Assembly: GCF_014701235.1 (NCBI RefSeq)
Contig: NZ_AP022873.1
Span: 992,001 to 1,056,000, forward strand
Direction: 5' to 3'
DNA: 64,000 nucleotides
Source of the DNA: Dissulfurispira thermophila
GTDB taxonomy: Bacteria > Nitrospirota > Thermodesulfovibrionia > Thermodesulfovibrionales > Dissulfurispiraceae
A model generated the notes under the pieces. The model ran no database searches and was not told the DNA's origin. It saw nothing but the letters and a program-made list of their open reading frames with translations. This document shows positions 52,882-60,628 of the stretch, in pieces. Position 1 is the stretch's first letter, and each line of letters begins with the position of its first letter. A program made the position numbers and the translations under genes.

Positions 52882-53766
52882 TTATCTGTTAATTGTTGCT
52901 GTTTTTAGTAGCGGAAAGCCCATTTCCTCGCGCTGCTTTAGAAATGCTTCTGCACATAGCTTTGCAAGTGCTCTTACTCTGGCGATATAACCTGTTCTTT
53001 CTGTTACAGAGAGGACTCCACGCGCATCAAGTAGATTGAATGTATGCGAGCATTTCAGGCAATATTCATATGACGGTAATACTAATCCTAATCTGTTCAT
53101 ATCCTTTGATTCTTTTTCGTATGAGTCAAACTGATTTATAAGTAATTCTATATTTGCGTGATCAAAATTGAATTTTGAAAACTCTATTTCTTCTTGTTTG
53201 TGTATCTCGCCATATTTGATTCCTTTACACCACTCTATGTCAAAGACATTGTCTATTTCCTGCTGATACATTGCTATTCTTTCGAGACCATAGGTTATTT
53301 CTACAGAAATAGGTTTCAAGTCTATTCCTCCAACCTGTTGGAAGTATGTGAACTGTGTTATTTCCATTCCGTCGAGCCAGACCTCCCATCCAAGCCCCCA
53401 CGCACCTAATGTCGGAGATTCCCAGTCATCTTCGACAAAGCGAATATCATGTATCAGAGGATCTATGCCAATATACGAAAGACTTTCGAGATAGAGTTCT
53501 TGGCTATCAATAGGGGATGGTTTTAGTATTACCTGGTACTGATAATAGTGTTGAAGTCTGTTCGGATTTTCTCCGTATCTTCCGTCCGTGGGTCTCCTTG
53601 AAGGTTCTACATAAGCTGTTCTCCACGGTTCTGGACCAAGCACCCTGAAGAATGTAGCGGGATGAAATGTACCGGCACCAACCTCTATGTCATAGGGTTG
53701 AAGAAGGATGCAGCCCTTCTTTGACCAGAATTCATGCAATTTTAAAATCAAATCTTGAAAGTACAT
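52882..53766 (-). CDS. glyQ: Glycyl-tRNA synthetase alpha subunit
   Basis: 294 residues. [37 protein letters not shown] (in parts), [20 protein letters not shown] and [10 protein letters not shown] are diagnostic. The minus-strand TTGACA/TATAAC about 16 bases apart near 53805-53832 is a likely promoter. No Shine-Dalgarno is obvious. Confidence 0.97.
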   Translation of the reverse strand: MYFQDLILKLHEFWSKKGCILLQPYDIEVGAGTFHPATFFRVLGPEPWRTAYVEPSRRPTDGRYGENPNRLQHYYQYQVILKPSPIDSQELYLESLSYIGIDPLIHDIRFVEDDWESPTLGAWGLGWEVWLDGMEITQFTYFQQVGGIDLKPISVEITYGLERIAMYQQEIDNVFDIEWCKGIKYGEIHKQEEIEFSKFNFDHANIELLINQFDSYEKESKDMNRLGLVLPSYEYCLKCSHTFNLLDARGVLSVTERTGYIARVRALAKLCAEAFLKQREEMGFPLLKTATINR

Positions 53767-54043
53767 ATATTTTTTTTGATTTAAGTAAAATAAATAGAAA
53801 TGTTATATAAAACCCTGTTCCTTTGTCAAATGAAAGGTGATTCCTAAAATTGTCGATAGAAATAGAAAACTATTTCTATAAGTTTAGATGGCAGACACTG
53901 CGAAAAAGACTTTAAACTTGGCACTTGTAGCTGTAGATTGTCAACACATTTGACCCCTTTTATGCAAATAAAATTGACCCCCTTTTGCCGTTAAAAACGG
54001 CACTATTTGATTTCTTAACTTTTCTGCCCTTCTTCCAATCCAT

Positions 54044-54793
54044 TCAATTTGCCTTCTTCAATTTGTTCTTCAGTCTGTAGCTTTCTCCACTTATATAGAA
54101 TATGCTTGCATGATGCACAACTCTGTCTATTATGGCTGAGGCTACAACAGGGTCTTCAAATACCTTTCCCCATTCGTCAAAGTTGTAGTTGCTTGTAAGG
54201 ATTATTGAGCCTTTTTCGTATCTCATTGAGATGAGTTGAAACAGGAGATTTGCCTGCTCTCTCGTTATCGGCATGTAGCCCAGTTCATCTATTATCAGCA
54301 GGTGGAGCCTTGAGTAAAAGAGGAGTCTTTCTACAAGGTTTCCCTGTCTCTTTGAGAGCATGAGGTCTTCTATGAGTCCCTGGGCTGTCATAAAGAGCAC
54401 CCTGAGCCTTGCTGTGCATGCCTTTATGGCAAGCCCTACGGAGAGATGGGTTTTGCCTACCCCGGGAGGACCGAGGAATATCACATTTGCCTTTTGAGCT
54501 ATGAATTCAAGGCTGCTGAGCTTTATTACTTCTTTGTCTCTGAGGCCCGGCTGGAAGCTGAAGTCAAATTCCTCAATGGTCTTTATGTAGGGAAGTCTGC
54601 TCTTTGCCATCTTTGCCTTTATTGAGCTTTCTGTCTTCCTCTTTACCTCTGCCTCAAGTAACAGGGCAAGGTATTCTTCATATCTGAGGTTGCTCTTTGA
54701 TGCCCTCTCTGAGAGGTCTCTGTAGGCAGTTATCATGCCTTTGAGCTTCAATGACCTCATGTGACTCTCTATCTGTCTGTTCAGCTCTGTCAT
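54044..54793 (-). CDS. istB: IS21 helper ATPase IstB (copy 2)
   Basis: 249 residues, identical to copy 1 (Walker A GPPGVGKTH, Walker B LLIIDELGY). Overlaps istA by four bases. Confidence 0.96.
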   Translation of the reverse strand: MTELNRQIESHMRSLKLKGMITAYRDLSERASKSNLRYEEYLALLLEAEVKRKTESSIKAKMAKSRLPYIKTIEEFDFSFQPGLRDKEVIKLSSLEFIAQKANVIFLGPPGVGKTHLSVGLAIKACTARLRVLFMTAQGLIEDLMLSKRQGNLVERLLFYSRLHLLIIDELGYMPITREQANLLFQLISMRYEKGSIILTSNYNFDEWGKVFEDPVVASAIIDRVVHHASIFYISGESYRLKNKLKKAN

Positions 54794-56283
54794 GCCAGAA
54801 CCTCCTTTTCCATAACCCTGTATGCTGAAAGGGGTCTCGTTATGTTAATGGAGCGTGCAATACAGGGGTTGTTTATGTTCTCTATTAGAGGTTCTCCAGG
54901 GGTCTTGCTTTTAAGAAGCCTCTTTATGCTGTTTTTGTGGTATGAGCCGCATTCAATGCACTCCTTCATGGCGGCTGTTATGTCCTCGGCAGTGTAAATC
55001 TCTGTGAGTTTCAGTATCTCTTCTATATGCCAGTACATGTTGGCACTGACTGTCTTCTTTAAGCCTTCTATGAAGACCTCTCCCTGCTGTTTGAATGCCT
55101 CTTTGAATCTTTTAAGAGTTTCAGACCTGTATGCCCCTTTCCTCTCCCTATATTCCCTGTTGAGCTGTTCATGTTCTGGATGTACAGGCCTTTTGTGCCT
55201 GTCACTTACCCTTATGTCATGTTCTGCTATGATACTGCCATCCATTGAATAGACCTTAAGGGTCTTTCCAAAAAGGGTCTCTATCTTTACCTGCCTGAGA
55301 CAATGCTTCATGGGCACAGGGTATAATGCACCAGCCCAGCTTATGTAGCCGTCATTCGTTACGCTCCGTATCTCCTTCGGGAAGATTTCAGCAGGCTCTA
55401 CCTCAGGTATCGGTCTTAGAAGAGGTTTTTCATCACGCATGAACCTCTCTTCAGGGCTCTCTCCGAGGTCACTGTGTGTCCTTTTATTGTATCTTTCTGT
55501 AAAGTCATACAGAAGCCCATCAAACCGTGCAATGCCTTCTACCTCAAGTCCCTTGAGAAGATGCTCCTGAATGTAATAAAAGGGCCTCTCTACCTTCCCC
55601 TTTGTCCTTGCCCGATAGGGTCTGCACGGGACTGTATCAATACCATAAAGTCCGCAGAACCTCAAAAACTCATCGTTATACCGAATAACACCGTTGTTGT
55701 TGTGAGCAATGACCATCTGTCTGGGATTGTCTATAACAATCTCTTCAGCAATGCCCCCAAAATACTCTATTGCACTCGCTATCGCCCTGATTATATCCGC
55801 TGTGGTGATGCTTAAGGAACTGCAATAATATTTCTTCCTGCTGTAGCTTAAGATTATCTCATGGATGTAGACCTTTACAGGTCTGCCATTTACAGGAAGC
55901 ATCCATTCCTTCCAGTCATACTGCATCTGTTTGCCAGTGGAGGTCTCTACCCTCGTTGTTGCCAGGGTCTTGACCCGTTCTCCTTCCCTTATCCCTGACA
56001 GATAACGATGCACAGAGGAAAGAGAGCCTCCGTAGCCCTGTTCCTTGAGCTCATTGTATATCCTCGTGCCAATGAAGCCCTTTTTGAGCATCTCCTTTAT
56101 CACTTCCTCATAAGGGTCAAGTAGCCTTTCATACTGCCTTGCTTTGAATTGCGGAGGTTCATCCTTCCTCAGATACTTCCTCACCGTGTTCCTCGATAGC
56201 TTCAACTGCCTCGCTATCCCCTTAATGGTCTCACCCTTCTGCCTTAATACCCTTACCTGCTGCCACTTATACATGCTTATCAC
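54790..56283 (-). CDS. istA: IS21 transposase IstA (copy 2)
   Basis: 497 residues, identical to copy 1 but for Thr116 (ETSTGKQ instead of ETSPGKQ). All catalytic regions (YDWKEW, VIDNPRQ, KVERPFYY) are intact, so the element is probably still active. Confidence 0.96.
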   Translation of the reverse strand: MISMYKWQQVRVLRQKGETIKGIARQLKLSRNTVRKYLRKDEPPQFKARQYERLLDPYEEVIKEMLKKGFIGTRIYNELKEQGYGGSLSSVHRYLSGIREGERVKTLATTRVETSTGKQMQYDWKEWMLPVNGRPVKVYIHEIILSYSRKKYYCSSLSITTADIIRAIASAIEYFGGIAEEIVIDNPRQMVIAHNNNGVIRYNDEFLRFCGLYGIDTVPCRPYRARTKGKVERPFYYIQEHLLKGLEVEGIARFDGLLYDFTERYNKRTHSDLGESPEERFMRDEKPLLRPIPEVEPAEIFPKEIRSVTNDGYISWAGALYPVPMKHCLRQVKIETLFGKTLKVYSMDGSIIAEHDIRVSDRHKRPVHPEHEQLNREYRERKGAYRSETLKRFKEAFKQQGEVFIEGLKKTVSANMYWHIEEILKLTEIYTAEDITAAMKECIECGSYHKNSIKRLLKSKTPGEPLIENINNPCIARSINITRPLSAYRVMEKEVLA

Positions 56284-56572
56284 CCCTTCTTCTCCTTTCC
56301 CTGTTTATTTGAAAGGAGATTATAGTATTGCAGGGGGTCATTTTTATATGCCGATCAGGGGTCAATTGTATTTTACGATCTACACTTGTAGCTACATTTA
56401 TCTTGTATCCGTCACCACCTATTAGGTGGATACTTGTTGAGTAATACATTTATAGTCTTCTCATATACACTTGAATTAACACTTTTTAAAGGATTTAAGT
56501 AGTGTCTGCCATCTAATTAAAAGTGTTTCCATCTATCACTTCATTTCTATCGGCAATTTCGAGTGATTTTTG

Positions 56573-56602
56573 TTGACACAACAATATAGGTAAGCATATA
56601 CT
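56573..56602 (+). promoter_or_regulatory. Sigma-70 promoter of the deaD leader
   Basis: TTGACA (56573-56578), 18 bases, TATACT (56597-56602). Transcription should start near 56609, only about 18 bases before the hairpin at 56627. Confidence 0.7.
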
Positions 56603-56626
56603 AAACAAATATAAGTTTCATTTAAT

Positions 56627-56663
56627 CCCTCAGAGGATTTAGAAACCCTGAGGGTTTTTATTT
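56627..56663 (+). terminator. Leader terminator/attenuator upstream of deaD
   Basis: CCCTCAG (56627-56633) pairs with CTGAGGG (56648-56654), followed by TTTTTATTT. It lies between the promoter at 56573 and the helicase start at 56693 with no gene between, so it would cut off a roughly 55-base leader RNA. Confidence 0.75.
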
Positions 56664-56692
56664 GGAATAAAAATTAAGTGAGGTTAGAAAGA

Positions 56693-58267
56693 ATGAAGTT
56701 TGAAGATTTTTCTTTAAGCAAAGAGACATTGAAGGCTATATCTGAAATAGGATTTGAGGAACCAACGCCAATTCAAGTCTCTGCAATACCATTACTGTTA
56801 AAGGGATTGGATGTTGTTGGGCAGGCTCAGACTGGCACAGGCAAAACTGCTGCATTTGGGGTCCCTATTGTTGAGAAGTGCCAAAGGGGTAAAAATCCTT
56901 TTGCCATAATACTCGAGCCAACGAGAGAGCTTGCAGTGCAGGTGTCACAAGAGATTAATAAAATAGGAAAATTTAAGAAGATTAATGTGCTGCCTGTTTA
57001 CGGGGGGACATCAATTGAAAGGCAGATAAAGGCACTTAAGCGAGGAGTGGATGTTATAGTTGGGACTCCTGGGAGGATTATAGACCATATAAATAGAAAA
57101 ACTATTTTCCTTTCGGATGTAAAAATTGTGGTTTTAGACGAAGCAGATGAGATGCTTAATATGGGTTTTATTGAAGATATAGAGACAATTCTTAGGACCA
57201 CACCACAAGATAGACAAACCCTTTTATTTTCAGCAACAATGCCTCAGCCTATAATGAGTATCGCTAAGAAATATATGAAAAATCCTGAAAAGATAAGGGT
57301 TAATACAAAGGATGTTGTTGTTCCTAAAATAAAGCAGATATTTTATGAAGTAAGAGAAGAGGACAAGATAAATGCACTTTCGAGATTGATTGATGTAGAA
57401 GATCCACAACTTGCTATTGTATTTTGTCACACAAAGCGCGAGGTTGACGATGTTTCTACAAAACTCGTCCAGATGGGATATAATGCAGGAGCCCTTCATG
57501 GAGACTATACACAGGCGCGAAGGGAAGAGATAATGAAAAAATTCAAAGAAGGCAGGCTCGACATACTTGTTGCAACTGATGTAGCAGCAAGGGGGCTTGA
57601 TATACAGAATGTAACACATGTAATAAATTACAGCATCCCCCAAAATCCTGACAGCTATATACATAGGATTGGAAGAACAGGAAGGGCAGGAAAGTCAGGC
57701 ATGGCAATTACTTTTGTTACACCGAGGGAATACAGGCATTTAAGGCTTATAGAGAAGACTGCAAAGACAGTGATAGACAGGAAAAGATTGCCCTCTCATG
57801 CAGATGTTATTAGGGCAAAAGAAAAAAATATTGCTAAAGATATAGAGGAAATAATAAGAGAAAACAAGCATACAGACTATATTTCTGCTGTGAGGGAATT
57901 GTCTGAGCAGTTCAGCTTTGGTGATATTGCAGCAGCAGCGCTTTATGCTGCCTATGGAGAGGTCAAAGAAATGCCTGTTGAAGAAAGTTATGAAAAGGTT
58001 AAAACTAATGATATGCCAGAGGCAGGCATAGTTCGCCTATTTATGACAATAGGCAGAAGAGATAAGATAAAAGTGCCAGATATTGTAAAATCAATAGCAT
58101 CAGAGGCAAATATTCCATATAGTAAGATTGGCAATATTGCTGTCTTTGATAAGTTTACTTTTGTTGAGGTCCCTGAAGAACTTGCTGATAGGGTAATACG
58201 CTCTGTGGATGATATGATGATGAAAGGCAGAAGGATTAAAGTCCAAAAGGCTAAGGCAAGGACTTAA
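56693..58267 (+). CDS. deaD: DEAD-box RNA helicase DeaD/CsdA
   Basis: About 524 residues. All helicase motifs are present: Q motif (PTPIQVSAIP), AQTGTGKT, PTRELAVQ, GGTS, TPGR, DEAD, SAT, ARGLD and HRIGRTGRAGK. The C-terminus (VRLFMTIGRRDKIKVPDIVKSIASEANIPYSKIGNIAVFDKFTFVEVP in parts) is the DbpA-type RNA-binding domain. It unwinds RNA in ribosome assembly and cold adaptation. A promoter with a short terminated leader precedes it. The 3' end overlaps the thioredoxin-like gene by 17 bases. Confidence 0.95.
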   Translation: MKFEDFSLSKETLKAISEIGFEEPTPIQVSAIPLLLKGLDVVGQAQTGTGKTAAFGVPIVEKCQRGKNPFAIILEPTRELAVQVSQEINKIGKFKKINVLPVYGGTSIERQIKALKRGVDVIVGTPGRIIDHINRKTIFLSDVKIVVLDEADEMLNMGFIEDIETILRTTPQDRQTLLFSATMPQPIMSIAKKYMKNPEKIRVNTKDVVVPKIKQIFYEVREEDKINALSRLIDVEDPQLAIVFCHTKREVDDVSTKLVQMGYNAGALHGDYTQARREEIMKKFKEGRLDILVATDVAARGLDIQNVTHVINYSIPQNPDSYIHRIGRTGRAGKSGMAITFVTPREYRHLRLIEKTAKTVIDRKRLPSHADVIRAKEKNIAKDIEEIIRENKHTDYISAVRELSEQFSFGDIAAAALYAAYGEVKEMPVEESYEKVKTNDMPEAGIVRLFMTIGRRDKIKVPDIVKSIASEANIPYSKIGNIAVFDKFTFVEVPEELADRVIRSVDDMMMKGRRIKVQKAKART

Positions 58268-58694
58268 TCATATCAAGGTATTTCACAAACTGTTCAGTAT
58301 CAATGGTTTCAGCAAAGCAGAATCTCTTGCCTGAAGGGTCTTTTATTACATCGCCATTATGGTCAAGGAACAGGAGCAGACAGTCGTTTTTAAAGTCGTA
58401 TTTATTGCCGAGTTCCTCCTCTTCTTTGGTAAGTTTTTTAGTGAGGTCAACCTTTACTGGAATGAAGTCATCCATAACCTTTTTTGCAATGGCTGGATTT
58501 CCATAAACAGATTTCTCAAGCACCTCGCATCTTGGACAACCCTTGCCATAGAAGAAATCAACAATTATGGGCTTCTTCTCTGTCTTTGCCCTTTCCATGC
58601 CTTCTTTTAATGAAAGCCATTTTATTTCTGAAGCAAAACCAATGTTTGACAGGGTTAGGATAAAAATTATTAATAGGATCTGCAATCTCTTCAT
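58251..58694 (-). CDS. Exported thioredoxin-like protein (DUF255/Thioredoxin_7 type)
   Basis: About 147 residues from ATG 58694, which starts directly with a signal peptide (LQILLIIFILTLSNIGFA); a TTG at 58733 would add 13 residues. IIVDFFYGKGCPRCEVLEKSVYGNP has a CPRC redox pair, and the fold continues through FIPVKVDLTKK and LLLFLDHNGDVI. Likely a periplasmic thiol reductase; substrate unknown. Tail-to-tail with deaD. Confidence 0.82.
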   Translation of the reverse strand: MKRLQILLIIFILTLSNIGFASEIKWLSLKEGMERAKTEKKPIIVDFFYGKGCPRCEVLEKSVYGNPAIAKKVMDDFIPVKVDLTKKLTKEEEELGNKYDFKNDCLLLFLDHNGDVIKDPSGKRFCFAETIDTEQFVKYLDMIKSLP

Positions 58695-58756
58695 TCTAAA
58701 CAATAGTCTACCACTTAATTTGACATTTTTCAATTTGTTACTTTATAGTTTAAATA

Positions 58757-58852
58757 TCCCTGGGGGAGGCTAAATGCCTGAGAGTTTCCTGAGCAATGGA
58801 AAGACCCCACGAACCTGATCCAGATAATTCTGGCGTAGGGAATGGGAATTTA
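58757..58852 (+). promoter_or_regulatory. TPP riboswitch (THI element)
   Basis: Conserved parts are in order: GGGGGAGGC, the pyrimidine-sensing CTGAGA, GACCCC, GAACCTGATC, and CTGGCGTAGGGAATGGG. Thiamine pyrophosphate binding controls the thiSGEC operon downstream through the terminator at 58867-58905. Confidence 0.97.
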
Positions 58853-58866
58853 GAGATAAATTACAG

Positions 58867-58905
58867 ATCCTCTATTCCTCTCAGGGATAGAGGATTTTTT
58901 ATTTT
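58867..58905 (+). terminator. Riboswitch expression-platform terminator
   Basis: ATCCTCTAT pairs with ATAGAGGAT (inner CC/GG pairs also possible) and is followed by a T6 run. Formed when TPP is bound, it would stop transcription before thiS at 58923. Confidence 0.9.
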
Positions 58906-58922
58906 GCATTTGGAAGGTTGAA

Positions 58923-59153
58923 ATGAAACTCAGAATAAACGGTGAGTATAAAGAGACGCAGAGTAAGACTATTTCTGAATTATTGAAGGAATTGGATATT
59001 ATTCCTGAAAGGGTTGCTGTTGAGGTGAATCTTACGATTATCAAAAGGCAGGAGTTTGAGAATTATTACTTAAAAGATGGTGATACCATAGAGATAGTTA
59101 ATTTTGTTGGAGGGGGAGGCTTAGAATTTAAGATTTCAAATTTGAAATTTTAG
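58923..59153 (+). CDS. thiS: Sulfur carrier protein ThiS with C-terminal extension
   Basis: 76 residues. The ubiquitin-like fold (LRINGEYKETQSKTISELLKEL, VAVEVNLTIIKRQEF, DGDTIEIVNFVGGGG) is standard for about 66 residues. ThiS must end in Gly-Gly to be adenylated, but here the reading continues LEFKISNLKF for ten residues before a stop. That tail is encoded by five tandem heptamers (59121-59155). Either a protease trims it, or the carrier is impaired. No thiF is in the window. Confidence 0.88.
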   Translation: MKLRINGEYKETQSKTISELLKELDIIPERVAVEVNLTIIKRQEFENYYLKDGDTIEIVNFVGGGGLEFKISNLKF

Positions 59154-59155
59154 AT
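59121..59155. repeat. Heptamer array at the 3' end of thiS
   Basis: TTAGAAT, TTAAGAT, TTCAAAT, TTGAAAT, TTTAGAT: five 7-mers of pattern TTNNNAT. They start immediately after the codons for the Gly run and supply the ThiS tail and stop codon. Confidence 0.85.
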
Positions 59156-59165
59156 TGGAGGAGCT

Positions 59166-59936
59166 ATGGAGGATAAATTAGTAATCAAGGGCATTGAGTT
59201 TAAATCAAGGCTCTGGGTAGGGACAGGGAAGTACAAGGATTTTGAGGAAACTGCCCGTGCTGTTGGGGCATCAGGTGCAGATGTTGTGACAGTGGCAGTA
59301 AGAAGGGTGAATATTGTTGACAGAAAATCAGAAAATCTTCTTGATTATATAGATCCTAAGAAATATAAGATACTCCCCAATACTGCAGGGTGCTATACTG
59401 TTGAAGATGCATTAAGGTATTCAAGATTGGCAAGGGAGGCTGGTGTCTCAGATATGATAAAGCTTGAGGTTATAGGTGATGAAAAGACATTATTTCCTGA
59501 TGTAATAGGTCTCCTAAAGGCAACAGAAATACTCGCAAAAGAGGGTTTTATAGTCTTTCCTTATACAAATGACGACCCAGTGATGGCAAAAAGGCTTGAG
59601 GATGCAGGCGCTGCTGCTGTTATGCCTCTTGGAGCACCAATAGGTTCAGGGCTTGGAATAAGAAATCCGTACAACATTAAGATAATTCTTGAGGCAGTAA
59701 AGGTGCCTGTAATTGTTGATGCAGGTGTTGGGACTGCCTCTGATGCTACTATTGCAATGGAGCTTGGATGTGATGCTGTTCTAATAAATACGGCTATTGC
59801 TAGTGCAAAAGATCCTATAGCTATGGCAGAGGCAATGAAATACGCGGTGGCGGCTGGAAGGCTTGCATATAAGGCAGGACGAATACCAAAGAAGCTATAT
59901 GCAACAGCAAGCAGCCCGATAGAGGGAATGCTTTAA
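59166..59936 (+). CDS. thiG: Thiazole synthase
   Basis: 256 residues, TIM barrel. Lys in [10 protein letters not shown] forms the imine with deoxyxylulose phosphate; [43 protein letters not shown] (in parts) and [11 protein letters not shown] are diagnostic. It makes the thiazole of thiamine using ThiS thiocarboxylate and dehydroglycine. GGAGGA precedes the ATG. Confidence 0.97.
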   Translation: MEDKLVIKGIEFKSRLWVGTGKYKDFEETARAVGASGADVVTVAVRRVNIVDRKSENLLDYIDPKKYKILPNTAGCYTVEDALRYSRLAREAGVSDMIKLEVIGDEKTLFPDVIGLLKATEILAKEGFIVFPYTNDDPVMAKRLEDAGAAAVMPLGAPIGSGLGIRNPYNIKIILEAVKVPVIVDAGVGTASDATIAMELGCDAVLINTAIASAKDPIAMAEAMKYAVAAGRLAYKAGRIPKKLYATASSPIEGML

Positions 59937-59944
59937 AAATAGTT

Positions 59945-60628
59945 ATGAGTCAGAGGTCAGAAGTCAGAAGTCAGAAAACAGGAAATAAAAAACAGGGTTT
60001 AGATTTTAGACTTTATTTAATTACAGATAGAAAGATTGTTACTCATTATCCATCACTCATAACTGCAGTTGAAGAGGCGCTTAAAGCAGGGGTGAAGGCT
60101 GTTCAGTTAAGGGAGAAAGATCTGCCAACAAGGGAATTACTTGATATGGCATATAGAATGAGAGATTTAACAACTAAATATAATGCAAGGCTTTTTATCA
60201 ATGACAGGATTGATATTGCAATGTGTGTAAATGCAGATGGTGTGCATCTTGGGCAATCGAGCATACCTGCTTATGCTGTCAGAAAGGCTGTTGATGGTTC
60301 ACGGTTTTTTATTGGAGTCTCGACCCACAATCTTGAAGAGGCTTTGGCAGCAGAAAGAGAAGGTGCTGATTTTATAACATTTGGACCGATTTATCCGACT
60401 TACTCAAAACTTAAGTATGGCAAACCTGTTGGAATAGAATCCATGAAGATAGTTATAGAAAATGCTTCTATTCCTATTTTTGGTATTGGAGGAATAAAGC
60501 CTGATAATGCTAAAGATGTTATAAATGCTGGTGCTTATGGGATTGCAATGATAAGCGGTATTCTGGGTGAAAATGATATAAAAAAGGCTACAGAAAATTA
60601 TTTGAAAATATTAGGAGAGACATTATGA
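59945..60628 (+). CDS. thiE: Thiamine-phosphate synthase
   Basis: 227 residues. LYLITDRK, VQLREKDL, LFINDRIDIAMCVNADGVHLGQ (in parts), FGPIYPTYSK and IFGIGGI are the ThiE motifs. It joins the pyrimidine and thiazole phosphates. The only available start is ATG 59945, which lies at the edge of a heptamer array, so residues 2-11 (SQRSEVRSQK) are repeat-encoded and unlike other ThiE. No Shine-Dalgarno; translation is probably coupled to thiG. The stop overlaps thiC as ATGA. Confidence 0.93.
   Translation: MSQRSEVRSQKTGNKKQGLDFRLYLITDRKIVTHYPSLITAVEEALKAGVKAVQLREKDLPTRELLDMAYRMRDLTTKYNARLFINDRIDIAMCVNADGVHLGQSSIPAYAVRKAVDGSRFFIGVSTHNLEEALAAEREGADFITFGPIYPTYSKLKYGKPVGIESMKIVIENASIPIFGIGGIKPDNAKDVINAGAYGIAMISGILGENDIKKATENYLKILGETL
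59950..59977. repeat. Heptamer array in the 5' end of thiE
   Basis: TCAGAGG, TCAGAAG, TCAGAAG, TCAGAAA in tandem starting two codons into thiE. Unit sequence differs from the array at the end of thiS. Confidence 0.85.

Larger units (their letters stand above)
53932..56384 (-). mobile_element. IS21-family insertion sequence, copy 2
   Basis: 2453 bp, inverted relative to copy 1, flanked by the 8-bp duplication CTTGTAGC (53924-53931 and 56385-56392). The related empty site in copy 1 of the MITE-like element (CTTGCAGA-TACATTT near 27000) confirms the boundaries. Proteins match copy 1 except one residue in IstA. Confidence 0.96.
53849..56557. mobile_element. MITE-like nested inverted-repeat element, copy 2 (split by IS21)
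   Basis: 248 bp once the IS and one target duplication are removed. Outer ends ATTGTCGATAGAAA (53849-53862) and TTTCTATCGGCAAT (56544-56557); inner repeats AGATGGCAGACACTGC (53886-53901) and GTAGTGTCTGCCATCT (56499-56514). The core runs in the same direction as copy 1, but the left arm here matches the complement of copy 1's right arm (3 differences in 37) and the right arm matches copy 1's left arm. So core and arms are inverted relative to each other. Confidence 0.9.

Noticed and set aside
41620-56384. Composite transposon bounded by the IS21 copies
   Set aside because: The enclosed genes are housekeeping (ribosomal proteins, obgE, glycyl-tRNA synthetase) and the two IS copies have different target duplications, so they inserted independently.
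57230-57664. Cys/Tyr-rich minus-strand frame inside deaD
   Set aside because: It lies wholly within a strongly conserved helicase and matches no family.
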